Source: Cladocopium goreaui
Taxonomy: Eukaryota > Sar > Dinophyceae > Suessiales > Symbiodiniaceae
DNA: 64,000 nucleotides
Assembly: GCA_947184155.2 (NCBI GenBank)
Contig: CAMXCT020002046.1
Coordinates: 62,001 to 126,000, forward strand
Reading direction: 5' to 3'
The notes under the pieces are model-generated. The model made no database searches. It worked only from the letters and a program-made list of their open reading frames with translations, and had not been told where the DNA came from. A program made the translations under genes and the position numbers. Of this stretch, positions 1-9,637 are shown piece by piece (the first letter of the stretch is position 1; each line of letters starts with the position of its first letter).

Positions 1-684
1 ACACTGAAACCTCGTGACAAAACGATTGCATTGATTTTTGTTGAGTTTTGCTGTGATGAACAGAGTGCACTGTCACAACACAACACAGCGTTTGCGTACA
101 TTGGAGTAACCGCTGAGGGGGAAGAAGCATCGACTTTGCGAAGCGTGCTGGAACGAGTTGAACGCTTGTGTGCTAATGCGTCGGCTCTTGGAATGCGTCC
201 GCACGTACATTTTCATGCGAGCTGTCCGTGTGCGTCTGGATCTCCAATACGGTACTTGCGCCAGGATGCAGGGTCTGAGGATATTCGGTTCGCTGAACTT
301 GAACCCCTTCTTAAAAGGTTGCCGTCGTACCGCAAGAAAGCTGATACATTCAGCTTGGAATGGCCAGTGAACAATGTGTTATGGTCATATGCAGGTGTCA
401 AGGACTTGTTGAATGAACTAGGTCTCAAACAGGAAGCAGTTGTGAGGTTGTGCAAACTTGGGTACGTATCGCGCTCAGGTAAACCTGTAGGAAAGAGGCT
501 GAGGTTTGTGTGCGACTCGGAGGAGTTTGTCAAACCGTTGAGGCGTTTCCAGGCATGCAGGTGCAAGGAACATGCGCAGCTGAATGACGTGAACTGGAAC
601 GAGACTGGCAAGTATAACAAGTCGCTGGCGCTAGCGTTGGGTAACGCGGCGTACGCGTGTGCGCGAGCGAGGGGCGTGCACTGA
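1..684 (+). CDS. Retroelement ORF fragment with degenerate methyltransferase-like domain (5' end outside window)
   Basis: The frame is open from base 1 and stops at TGA 682-684, so this is the C-terminal part of a longer protein; no start is visible. The N-terminal stretch ALIFVEFCC looks like the first strand of a Rossmann fold. It is followed by SCPCASGSP, which resembles the Pro-Cys motif IV of cytosine C5 methyltransferases, and by LEWP near the position of their ENV motif. The tail has scattered Cys and His (ACRCKEH). From memory, ORFs with this arrangement (EFxC, then PCxxGSP, then EWP) are common in dinoflagellate retroelements. The canonical catalytic surroundings are incomplete, so enzymatic activity is doubtful. 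No RT or integrase is visible because the upstream sequence is missing. Confidence 0.45.
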   Translation, partial: TLKPRDKTIALIFVEFCCDEQSALSQHNTAFAYIGVTAEGEEASTLRSVLERVERLCANASALGMRPHVHFHASCPCASGSPIRYLRQDAGSEDIRFAELEPLLKRLPSYRKKADTFSLEWPVNNVLWSYAGVKDLLNELGLKQEAVVRLCKLGYVSRSGKPVGKRLRFVCDSEEFVKPLRRFQACRCKEHAQLNDVNWNETGKYNKSLALALGNAAYACARARGVH

Positions 685-2655
685 AACACACACATAGGTG
701 CGTGTACAGCAGTTGATGCTCTGTTGCAGTCATGTCACAGAGAGTCAGAGAGGATGAGACAGATCGTACAATTCAAACAAACGGATGTATGGACAGACAA
801 TGGACGCGTTGTTTGTTGCGAGTAATCTAAGAGGGTAGCAATGAAAACCTTTTAGGATCTAGCTAGATGAAGTGTTGCGTTTCCATTTTTTTGGAAGTCT
901 TCCGAATGGAAGAGCTCCTGACCTTTTGCGTGTGACCTTGCTGTGTTTCACACGGGAGCTAAGTATCATCTCCCGGGATGTATACATGTACAGAGGAGGC
1001 CTAAGAATGCCACGCTTTTAGGACCTTGTTTGGACTGTTTTTTTGAATTTCAGCTGAAGTCACGCGACGCGTAACCATGCTAACTTGAGGGTAAGGAAGT
1101 GTTTGATCCTGGCGGATCTTCTTAGGGGTGCTGGTAAGGGGTTGAAACAGTTTTAGCTCTGTATGGGTATCCGTTCGAACGACGCCGTGGATGGACGAAG
1201 CTTCCCTCGAAAGGGGGTGTGGAAATATCCGGTATTTTTGGCTGGTGAGCGAGGAAAGCTTCTGGCTTTGTGCATATTTGGATGAACGAGATGAAGTGGT
1301 ACAGTGTGCGAGTTCTGCTTTGGTGGGGCGTGTATATTCTGCTTTGGAGAATTCAATGCTGGCATTCTTTGAGGAAGCAATTTGGAATTCGTGACTCCGG
1401 TCACCGGAAGAATGCTCGGGTGAGACTACATCAATTGGCCCGACCAATTGAGGTAGTGTCATCTTAGTGTTCAGAATTGTGTTTGGATATTGCATTGATA
1501 TAACATTCGTGGATGCGGTGAGACTGGTATCTATTGGGATCTGTTTTATGGTAACCATGAATATTTGTAAATAGATGCGAAGCCTGGAGCACTTTTCGGA
1601 CATGTCTTGATGACATTGAGGAGTTCAGGATTGAGCTGAGAACGTTTGCATGCATTTGGAATCAATCTGGATTGAGGACGTTTGAATGCATGAGTGCATT
1701 TGAAGTAATTCAAGAATGTGAACATTTGAATGCAAGTGGAATCGTATGCATAGAAAGTGTTTATGAATTCAAAGAACCTGGAATGGAGTTTCCAGAAACC
1801 CACAGAATTTTTCAGCGAAAGTTGCGTTCTGTGAACTTTACTTTTATGGGAAACTTTCATAGAAAGTTTCCGCACTGTGACGAACCGATTTGAACTTTGA
1901 ACTTTGGACTAAACTGAGTTTAGAGTGGCTGCTTGTTAGTAGTTGTGTGTGTAACTGTGAATAGTCGACACGTCGTTTTGAGTTTGTTGGTTGACAGGTT
2001 AACATCGAGACGGTGGTTGCCGATGTCCCTCAATGATGACAACAGACCGAGCACCCGTCATCATAGTGAGATGACAAAAATGGGTTGCCGGTCGTCTGAG
2101 GGGGCATCAGCGACCGCAGTGTCGATGTTGACTATCTCTGGTTAGTTGAAGAGAGTTTTTTGAGAAAGATCTTCGGATCTTGAACGTTTAAACAATTGTT
2201 GCAGTCAAGCTGTATGGTTGCTTTTGGCTCAAAGCCAAGGAAACTGCAAAGAAGTAGTCTGAGACAGTCACGTGGTTTAGTCCATCTTGCTTGTCTTGCT
2301 TGTTGCTTTGGTTCGTGTGTTTTTTTGTTGCTACAGCACCTCTGAGAGAGCGTCCAAAAGGGGTGAGCTGCTCCGAACCTGAGAGCTTGTGTGTGGGAAC
2401 CGCTTTTGCGTAAACTTCGCTGTGCGTAGGTTGTAGGAACTGCATCTAGGTGTAGGTCCTGGGATTTACGTAGAAAGGATTTTTGAACCAACTTGGGTTT
2501 GAATTTTCCGCACTTGTCGCCAAATTTCGTAAAGCCCATGATGCCACGCCACAGCATGACACTTTCAAGACACCAGGACAAGCTTCTCCAAACCCCAGCA
2601 ACTTTGGAGACACTTGGAAGTACCTCTGCAGTACAGTGCAACCAAGTGAAGAGGC
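685..2655. other. Intergenic stretch, no convincing gene
   Basis: No ORF here has recognisable motifs. The longest are a 200-codon minus ORF at 1001-1603 and a 186-codon minus ORF at 2132-2692; neither shows family features. Short words such as TTGAATGCA recur at 1640-1740. A small perfect hairpin lies at 2166-2181. The stretch may include the 3' part of the element ending at 684 and the 5' part of the repeat unit starting near 2.6 kb, but I could not place boundaries. Confidence 0.5.
2166..2181 (+). other. 6-bp hairpin with TTCG tetraloop
   Basis: AAGATC, TTCG, GATCTT: a perfect 6-bp inverted repeat closed by C(TTCG)G, which as RNA would be an unusually stable tetraloop. No T-run follows and no gene ends just upstream, so I do not call it a terminator. 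Confidence 0.4.
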
Positions 2656-3063
2656 ATGCCTGCCTCAGAACCCCAGAGTCACAACGAAGCACAGGATCTC
2701 CTTTTGCAGGACTATGTGCACAGACTGACGAGCACCCTTAGAACTCTGGAAGACACTCATGCCGCATTGCAACAAACAGACCTCCTGGCAGGTGTTATCA
2801 ACGAACAGGACTGCAGAGACATTCGCACAGCCTGCGGTTGCATAAGAAGTCTGCGCATTCGAGTGGAAGCCCGTGCCAATGTGACAGAACGTGAAGTGAT
2901 AAGTCGACAGCTACAGCTCATGCATGCGTGCGTACAACATTACCCAACAGAGGACCTTAACACAGCTGACACAAGTTGCCTATCCAGAACCTCGTTTGAA
3001 CACTTTGAGGATAGACCTGGTCCATGGGTAGAGAAAAACGCTCGCATTCCAACACCAAGGTAA
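2656..3063 (+). CDS. Short helical protein upstream of poly(A) repeat, copy 1
   Basis: 135 codons from ATG 2656 to TAA 3061-3063. I do not recognise the family. The protein is polar and apparently all-helical (leucines spaced 3-4 apart, no membrane segment), with a central part reading DCRDIRTACGCIRSL. It lies just upstream of the shared repeat 3261-3976. The ORF at 4631-5026 lies in the same place relative to the second copy of that repeat and has a loosely similar helical pattern. This suggests both are cargo ORFs of related non-autonomous elements. That is inference from position and pattern, not from clear sequence identity. Confidence 0.35.
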   Translation: MPASEPQSHNEAQDLLLQDYVHRLTSTLRTLEDTHAALQQTDLLAGVINEQDCRDIRTACGCIRSLRIRVEARANVTEREVISRQLQLMHACVQHYPTEDLNTADTSCLSRTSFEHFEDRPGPWVEKNARIPTPR

Positions 3064-3260
3064 TTGAGATAGCTACCGTGGTCACCTGACCGCATCCAAT
3101 GCAATTGGTTGCAACACCTGATAAGTTGACCGCTCGAGCTGATCAACGTTTGCAAGCCTGCATCCATGCGGTCGCACTAGCCATCTTCGCGAAAATCGAT
3201 CGCACTGGACTCAGTTTTGACTGCGGTATACACCACATGAGTGCACTTCAACTCCCAACG

Positions 3261-3976
3261 ATGATGATGCTTGGAAAAGAACAACTGAGCGGACTCTGAG
3301 TGTGCCCTGAGTGCCTTAGCCCGTATGTCTCTTTTCACCTTAGATCACGTTTCACTCTCCTGTTTCACTGCGGTAGTTTTCTCACCACTTTGTTGTGACC
3401 CGGCGTTGTCGGTGTTTGCTTCAAAGTGTCAGGGTGAATGTCATGCCATGACGGCTGCTCTGTGTGATCTCGGGGATCCTGGCTGGGGGGATCCCTGGTT
3501 TCCGCATTGAGCTTTGTTGCTTCTGCACCCTCTGAAGTGGCCCATTGTGATTTTGAGGTTGGTTGTTTTTTGTTGTTTTTTATGGGCCTGCGTCAACATG
3601 GCACATAAGTTGTCATTTGCATGCGCCGAGATGATACTAAGCTATCACCTCTTGCCTCTACAGATCTTTTTCACCCATAAACTGGAACCCGTCACGTCAC
3701 TGTTTTGCGGTTGTGTGGTTGTTTGTGTTTTGGTGGGTTGTTTTTGGTTTTGTTTGTTTTTGGTGTTGCTTTTGCTTCTGTTTTGGTGTTTCGGTTTCTG
3801 TTCTCTGATAACGTGACAAGGGAATAGGACTATGTACCGGTCCTCTACCAGTTTACTTTTGCGGCCACTACAGCTTCGGCCCCTGCGTGAATTAATTAAT
3901 TAGTCTCATATGCAACATGCTTGGAAACATGTTGAACGACCTGGCGGAAGCCATACGGCGTTGGACGGAAAAAAAA
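3261..3976 (+). repeat. Poly(A)-ended repeat, intact copy C1 (empty-site reference)
   Basis: About 716 bp that recurs at 5063-5321 plus 14822-15271. It ends in GGACGG followed by eight A, and unrelated sequence follows the A-run in each copy, as at the 3' end of a non-LTR or SINE-like insertion. A conserved inverted repeat CAACATG...CATGTTG (near 3911-3932) and an ATTAATTAATTA tract sit near the 3' end. This copy is uninterrupted at GCTT-CTGC-ACCC (3519-3530), exactly where the other copy contains element A. It therefore serves as an internal empty-site control. No target-site duplication could be assigned because the 5' end of the unit is unclear. Confidence 0.75.
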
Positions 3977-4630
3977 CAAGGCAGTGGCAATCCTCACCGA
4001 GATACAAGCTGGCCGACCAACTATCATCCATAAAGATGGTGGCGAAATGCTCATTGCCATTGTCCTTGACAGGCCACTGGCGGAAGCAAAGGCACTGGTT
4101 GATGACCCTGCGGCATTCACTCGCGAGATGACGCAGATCCTGCGTGACAAGCAAACCCACCCGCCCAAATGATGAAACCAGCGGCGAGCAGTGATCCACC
4201 CCCCGCCACTGCTGCAGCCAGTGGTGCTAGTAGCAGTGGTGAACCTCGCACCACCTCACACGAGCAGTTCCAGTGAGCCACATGAAGTAATGTAGTCAAC
4301 ACTTTTACTGTCAACAGGTCGAAGCCAGTGTGGAATGGGAGGCGGTGGGGGGCGGTTATAATAATCCTTTCCTGGGTCTTTAAGTTGTTTTGTTGTTTTG
4401 TTCGTGTTGTTCTACCTTAATTGTTGCATGGTAGTGTAGTGCGATGTCAAAGTACATCTTGCCATGGTGTCCGCCGCCGTTTGACTTTCGCTCCACCAAT
4501 TTTGCGACCGGCCAATGACTTTCACCACACCTCCACATGCCCTTTCTTGACCAAGGTTGCAACACGGTGAGTGTAAGTGGAACGCCTTGAGGCTTTCTGT
4601 TTACCTGCAAACCTGTAGACAACTTAGTCC
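3977..4630. other. Spacer between the two poly(A)-repeat units; possible coding remnant 3984-4172
   Basis: A 62-codon open frame (3984-4172, no ATG) directly after the A-run of copy C1 reads like a genuine soluble protein end (ILTEIQAGRPTIIHKDGGEM and onward). It may be a truncated gene into which the repeat inserted. I recognise no family. The remainder has no supported feature. Confidence 0.3.
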
Positions 4631-5026
4631 TTGGGATGCAACGACCGACTCCTATCAAAGACGCCGCGGTTCATCGTCTTGCACAGTCCATCACTCAACT
4701 GGGTCACTACCAGTGAAGTGGACGAAGTCACGAAACTCCTAGAGAAAGCATGCCAGAAACTCCAAGGCATTCAAAGTATCCCATCTCAGCGAGTCACTGA
4801 CCTTGAGGCGTCCAGACGCCAGCTCCGCCAGATCGGCTGTATATTGGATAGTTGTACGATATCTGCCAGTTACGAAGTAACCCAGGCGCAAAAAGCCATA
4901 CTACAACTTGATCATACAGCCAAGGGAGCAAGCACGTCATCGGAAGAGCTTAATGCACAGATATCACCACGCACTGATGACGAGTACAATCTCCCATACC
5001 ATGAAGACGAGTTGCAAGAGCACTAG
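4631..5026 (+). CDS. Short helical protein upstream of poly(A) repeat, copy 2
   Basis: About 131 codons ending at TAG 5024-5026. The frame opens without an in-frame ATG, so the true start may be spliced on from upstream, or the gene may be a remnant. The product is charged and apparently helical (SEVDEVTKLLEKACQKLQGI and an LRQIGCILD segment), of unknown family. Position, 40 bp upstream of the shared repeat, matches the ORF at 2656-3063 relative to its own repeat copy. Sequence similarity between the two is weak and only suggestive. Confidence 0.3.
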   Translation: MGCNDRLLSKTPRFIVLHSPSLNWVTTSEVDEVTKLLEKACQKLQGIQSIPSQRVTDLEASRRQLRQIGCILDSCTISASYEVTQAQKAILQLDHTAKGASTSSEELNAQISPRTDDEYNLPYHEDELQEH

Positions 5027-5062
5027 CACAATGATGCCTACCGGAACCAATTGTGATGCAAC

Positions 5063-5321
5063 ATGATGATTGGAAAAGCAGTTCTGAGCGGACTCTGAGT
5101 GTGCCCTGAGTGCCGTAGCCTCGATGTCTTTTTCACCTTAGATCACGTTTCACTCTCCTGTTTCACTGCGGTAGTTTTTCTCACCACTTTGTTGTGACCC
5201 GGCGTTGTCGGTGTTTGCTTCAAAGTGTCTGGGTGAATGTCATGCCATGATGGCTGCTCTTTGTGATCTCGGGGATCCTGGCTGGGGGGATCCCTGGTTT
5301 CCGCATTGAGCTTTGTTGCTT
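5063..5321 (+). repeat. Poly(A)-ended repeat copy C2, left part (interrupted by element A)
   Basis: Matches 3261-3522 of copy C1 closely, with a few substitutions and small indels. The match ends at GCTT (5318-5321), and element A begins there. The rest of the repeat resumes at 14822. Confidence 0.8.
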
Positions 5322-5323
5322 AC

Positions 5324-5681
5324 GCAAACTGTCAACGCGTTGATAGTGCTTTAAACCACAAAGTGAAAGCAGAAAATTTTATGCCCAAAAATTTTCTAAG
5401 CCTCGCGAACACCTATCCTGCCAAACCGCGCAGCGATGGAACTCAGGAAAATTTATAACCTGCTTGAAACCAAACCTTTCTGGCTTGTTGTTCAAAATAA
5501 GTTACAACCTGCCCGGCCTTGAAACTAACCAATTTCAAACCGTGTAAACATTGCTCTCAAATAAATTCAGAAATGAAATCTGCACAATGCTGCACTTGTC
5601 GATGTTTTGAATGTTCTGTCATGTTGGATCGGTGTGGACTTTTTGGTTTCAAGTTGTTTTCCCCTCTCAAGATGGTTTTGT
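5324..5681 (+). repeat. Terminal repeat A1 of element A
   Basis: 358 bp, repeated at 13373-13730 with about three mismatches. Near its outer end (5328-5347) is a 20-nt near-palindrome centred on CAACGCGTTG with one mismatched pair. That is a plausible recombinase-binding or crossover site. The A repeat also forms the leader of the YR gene that follows. Confidence 0.85.
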
Positions 5682-5871
5682 GCCATCTAGCTGCAGTTTA
5701 ATGAAAGGGCCCGCGTACCGGGGCGCATCGCAGTCAGTTCTCAGATTTGCCTGGGACATTCGCTGACTTTCAGATTTGCTGCTTTTCATTTTCGCTTGTG
5801 TGGCCTGCTTTGTTTTACTTCGAGTTGGTTACTCTGTTTTTCCTGGCTTATTTTCGGACAAGAAGGGGGAG

Positions 5872-8053
5872 ATGGACCTTGCAGTGGATTGTCTACAGAA
5901 TGCGCCCCTGGAGCCCTGTGATGAACCTCATGGACCCAGTTTTGCAGATGATGTTTTTCGACTGGAAACTTCAAACCTTTATGGTGAGTTTATGAACGAA
6001 TCCCTATTTCTCGATGATTGGAGCCCCCTGTCCGTGCATTGTTCAGGTGATGATGAGCCGGTCAACGACTCTGCGAAAGCTGCGCATGGTGAGTCAACGA
6101 TTTCCAACAGTGCCGCACTTGATGTTCCTTCACTTCAGCCTGTTATTCCGCAAGATGTTCATGACTCACTTTTTGCAAGAAACCTTTTGACAAACTGTGA
6201 TGTTACTGGTATTGTTTCGCCATGGGAAACTGGTATTTTCCGTAATTTGCTTAGTGACGACCCGGTCCCGCTGGTTCCCAAGATGCCAATCAGCAACATG
6301 TGTCAGCTTTCAATTGGAGATAACCCACAGCAAGTGGCATCTGTTATTGCAAGTGTTGCTTCAAAGGATGTCTCTGACCCAATTCTTCCAAGTGCATTTC
6401 CAGTGGGGATGACGCCCACTACCATGACATGCGTCGCCAACTCAGAGATGCTGCAATCCGGAAACTGTTGATTGTCCTTCGTCACTGCCTTCTTGCAAGT
6501 AAGACTGGTAGACACATCATCAACCTTTGGACTGACGCGCAACAGCAAGCTGGTGCCTTTGACATTGTGGACTCAGTGATTGGAGTTAGGTCACCAAACA
6601 CTGTGGTGAAACGTGCAAATGCATTGCTCTCATTTTTACGTTGGGTTGCAAAAGCTGGCATCTATGAAGTCAACCCTTTTGTTGAACCTGTTGTCTGGAG
6701 TTACTTTCAGCATTTGAGAAGCACCGATGCGGCTGCCTCGAAAGCAGATTCTTGCATGTCAGCATTCAGGTTTGCATTTTTCATTTTTTTTGGATTTGAG
6801 AGTCTTGAAAGTGTCACTCGCAGTAGACGCCTTGTAGGACTGGCCGAGATTATGCTCTCAGGAAAACGACTCCTAAAACAGGCACTTGTGCTCACCGTGC
6901 ACCAGGTGAAATGTCTCCACATGGCGTTGCGTGACAGACACAGACATGCCACTGACCGTGCACTCATTGGATATGTTCTGTTTTGCTTGTATGGACGATG
7001 CCGGAACAGTGACTTGCAAGCCATCCATGAGATTGAGCTTGACTTCAGTGATGCTGGCGGTTTTGTGGTAATTACGACATGCAATCACAAATCTGGCAGG
7101 ATGGCTGCCCTCAAGACGAAGCTACTGCCGATCGTCATCCCCGCCAGAGGGGTCGACGGTTCAATATGGCCCCAGGAGGCCCTGGATGCAATGCAAGAGG
7201 CTGGACACGTCTTTCAGAATCCTATTGATGGACCATTTTTTCATGCTCCTCAAATGGTTTTGGTGACTTCATGAAGCGTAGCTTGCGCTCATCTGAAGTG
7301 TCAGCATTTTTGAGGAAGACTTTGAATCTTGAGGAACCTGTCAAAGGATCCGATGTTGAGGTGGTGTCCAGTCACAGCCTCAAGGCAACCTTGCTTGCGT
7401 GGTGCGCAAGGTATGGGTTGTCGCCCCAGACACGCTCCATGCTTGGCAGACACAGCTCATGCCTAGCAGAGACTTTTGCGATCTATTCCAGGGATCTTGT
7501 TGTGCACCAGTGGCTGAACTTCAAGGTGTGGTTGACGCCATTCACAACGGGTCCTTTTTTCCAGATGATCAAAGGTCTGGCTTTTTCAGGCCGCATGATT
7601 CCAATGCAATGCCACCCAGTGATGTCAAAAATGAACCATCGGTTTGTGATGGAGTTGTTTCAGTTTGCAGCTCTCAGTACGAGCCAAGTGTTGCGGATGT
7701 TGATGCCCGAGCCGAGTCGAATGACCCTGGCCCTCATGCTCGTGGTGAATGTGGCCCTGACAACATCAGCTCCAAAGGACTCAGACTCGTCCTCAAGTGG
7801 AAGCGATGCGCTGTCGTCAGATCACTCAGATGTTGCGGAGCCACCAGCAAGAGTGATGAGGTTCCGTGCCAAGATTCCGAAAGAAGAAAGCTGGTATGTG
7901 CACTCAAAGTCACACCTCATCCATCGGTTCGATGGGACACGGCACAACACCATGAGGTTCCTTGTTTGTGGCAAGGTTTTGACTGATGCGTATGCACTCT
8001 GTACGGAAGCGACTGCATGGAACACACTGTGCAGATCATGCAATAGGCGGTAA
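5872..8053 (+). pseudogene. Tyrosine recombinase of element A (two apparent frameshifts)
   Basis: A recombinase that would integrate circular retroelement DNA by strand exchange. Reading frames: 5872-6471, 6429-7274 and 7271-8053. Catalytic residues are visible in order: Arg in YGRCRNSD (6989-7012), HxxK in SHSLKATLLAW (from about 7370), His in LGRH (7445-7453) and nucleophile Tyr in AIYSRD (Tyr 7484-7486). The N-terminal SAM-like helical region begins in the second frame (HDMRRQLRDAAIRKLL). The frame breaks lie at GTGGGGATG (about 6405) and CTCAAATGG (about 7250). In each, adding or removing one base in a short homopolymer would restore continuity. The C-terminal 50 residues are rich in Cys and His (KSHLIHRF...LVCGKV...LCRSC) and match the tail of the YR at 59093-61102. 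Start chosen at the first ATG (5872); upstream sequence is T-rich leader. Confidence 0.8.
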
Positions 8054-8401
8054 AACACCCGCTGCCAATTTGTGGACCGATGGCTTTTTGAAAAAGAAAG
8101 AGTGTCATGTTGACAAGCCGTCACCATGATTATCAACAGTTTGTTTATGCCAGCGGAGGGTGAATTCCAAGAGCGATCAGTGCTTGGCAAACCGCCCCAA
8201 TACGCTTTTACGGTTCAAGATCAGGTGATATGATGTCCTGGTTGCATGCATGGTCTTGTGAAAGAGAAATCTATTAGGTCTTTGTCCATATGATTTTTCT
8301 TCAAATACTTAAATCACGTTAATGTCATGATGTGTCATTTTTCAATTTCCATTTCCTGCCTTGAAATTACCCGCCGGTGATCCAACACTCCTTTGTTCGC
8401 A
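8054..8401. other. Spacer between YR and gag-like genes of element A
   Basis: 348 bp without an ORF, repeat or motif I can support. It includes an AT-rich stretch before the gag-like ATG at 8402. Confidence 0.5.
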
Positions 8402-9637
8402 ATGGCTTCCATAGTTGATTCCGAAGCACAGTTTGAACTACGAATGGAGCAAGTCAGGCTTCCAACCGCACTCCGACTTGCACTGAAGAACTCAGGGGTT
8501 TGCACAATCTCAGCTTTAGCATATGCTTATGGGCAGCCTGGACAACAGATTGCAATCGACGATTTTCAAGCTTGGGTGAGACAGCTGGACCCAGGTGCCA
8601 CCATAGGTGGGGTAGCGGCCCTTAAGCGCTTGCTTTTTGAAAGCCAGACCCAGTTGTTAGCAATTCTGAAGGAGCAGATTACCAATCCTGAGCCGACAGC
8701 TGCACGTAAGGTGCCCCAAGCAGAGAGGGACGCTCGCCTCACAAATCTCAAAGCCCGATTGTCAGGTGTGCTCATCGAGGGGCATAGCGAACCGAGCCAC
8801 TCGTTGCTTGATTTGGCAACGCAGCTATTTGATCAGAATGTCCTTCGCTTCATTCCCCTCGAAAAGTGCTTTAGCAGGTTGACAGAGCTCTCCTTTGCAA
8901 ACAAGAACCAAACGAAGTTGCTGGAGGTGGAAGCTTCTAAAGTGGTTTTGAAAGACAAAGATGCCGAATTTGAATCGACAGTGCAATCATCCTATCAAGC
9001 CCTTGAGGCTTTCAAACGTCGCGGCCTTGCACTTGAGTTTGCCGGTGTTATGTCATATACAGCACATGACCGCTATGTCCAGATGTTATTCTCCCACCTC
9101 AACAGAGAGCCACCGGTGGGATACAATCGAGTCAGTGTGTCGCAGCTTCTTTCAGCTGACAAAGCGGCTTGGTGCTTCCTCATTGAGAAGAACTTGAAGC
9201 CACGACCCGATGCCGCAGGTGTGATGCCCCTAAATACTGGTTTGGAAGATGCTTTGAAGTCCTATGAAGTCAGCTTCACACTCCTCCCCATGATTTCGAA
9301 GTCACAGCCCAAAGCTGCGCAGCCATCACAAGGAAGCAAGATTGCGGCGACTCCTGTGTACCAAAATACAAAGGGCCAAAGAAAGGGAGGTCTCCGCTCC
9401 AAACCATATGGGACAAAGGGCAAAGGGAAAAATAAAAGCAAGTTTGAACCAAGGATCCCACAACAGATCAGAGAAGCCGGTGGCACGGCATCTACACCTG
9501 ACGGTGACCCAATTTGCTTTGACTATTCCTTGAAACGCTGCAAGGAGTAAGTGACAGATGGACGCTGTCGCAAAGGATTTCACGTTTGCTGTTTGTGCTA
9601 TGGTCCCCACTGCATGATGGACCACAAGAAATCGTGA
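8402..9637 (+). CDS. Gag-like protein of element A with CCCH-type zinc finger
   Basis: Likely structural nucleic-acid-binding protein of the element. The first ATG in the frame is 8402. The protein is mostly helical, followed by a basic, Gly/Lys-rich segment (KGQRKGG...TKGKGKNKSK) and a Cys/His cluster: ICFDYSLKRCKE, then GRCRKGFHVCCLCYGPHC and MDHK. A TAA at 9548-9550 interrupts the finger. The same frame continues beyond it to TGA 9635-9637, which aligns with the terminal TGA of the homologous gene at 61639-62847. The TAA is therefore probably a later mutation or sequencing error. The two proteins align by eye through the helical part (a shared LLFES segment) and the zinc finger. The TGA is followed by CTAG, and the pol frame continues without a shift. 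Confidence 0.65.

Noticed and set aside
1001..1603. 200-codon minus-strand ORF
   Set aside because: No family motif, no context, composition like the surrounding non-coding sequence.
2166..2181. Intrinsic terminator
   Set aside because: No T-run and no upstream gene; the setting is eukaryotic.
2218..2236. Relic of the dinoflagellate spliced leader (TTTTGGCTCAA)
   Set aside because: Only about 11 contiguous bases match and the 5' part does not; a similar short match near 32248 is equally weak.
5776..5871. Hydrophobic N-terminus (signal peptide) on the element A recombinase
   Set aside because: No ATG in this part of the frame; T-rich leader sequence gives the same apparent hydrophobicity, also in element B upstream of 59093.
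9548..9550. TAA as the true end of the element A gag-like gene
   Set aside because: It cuts the zinc finger; the frame continues to a TGA that aligns with the stop of the element B gene.
9635..9637. UGA as a sense codon in this genome
   Set aside because: Other ORFs here end in TGA, and long intact ORFs such as the Copia polyprotein contain no in-frame TGA.
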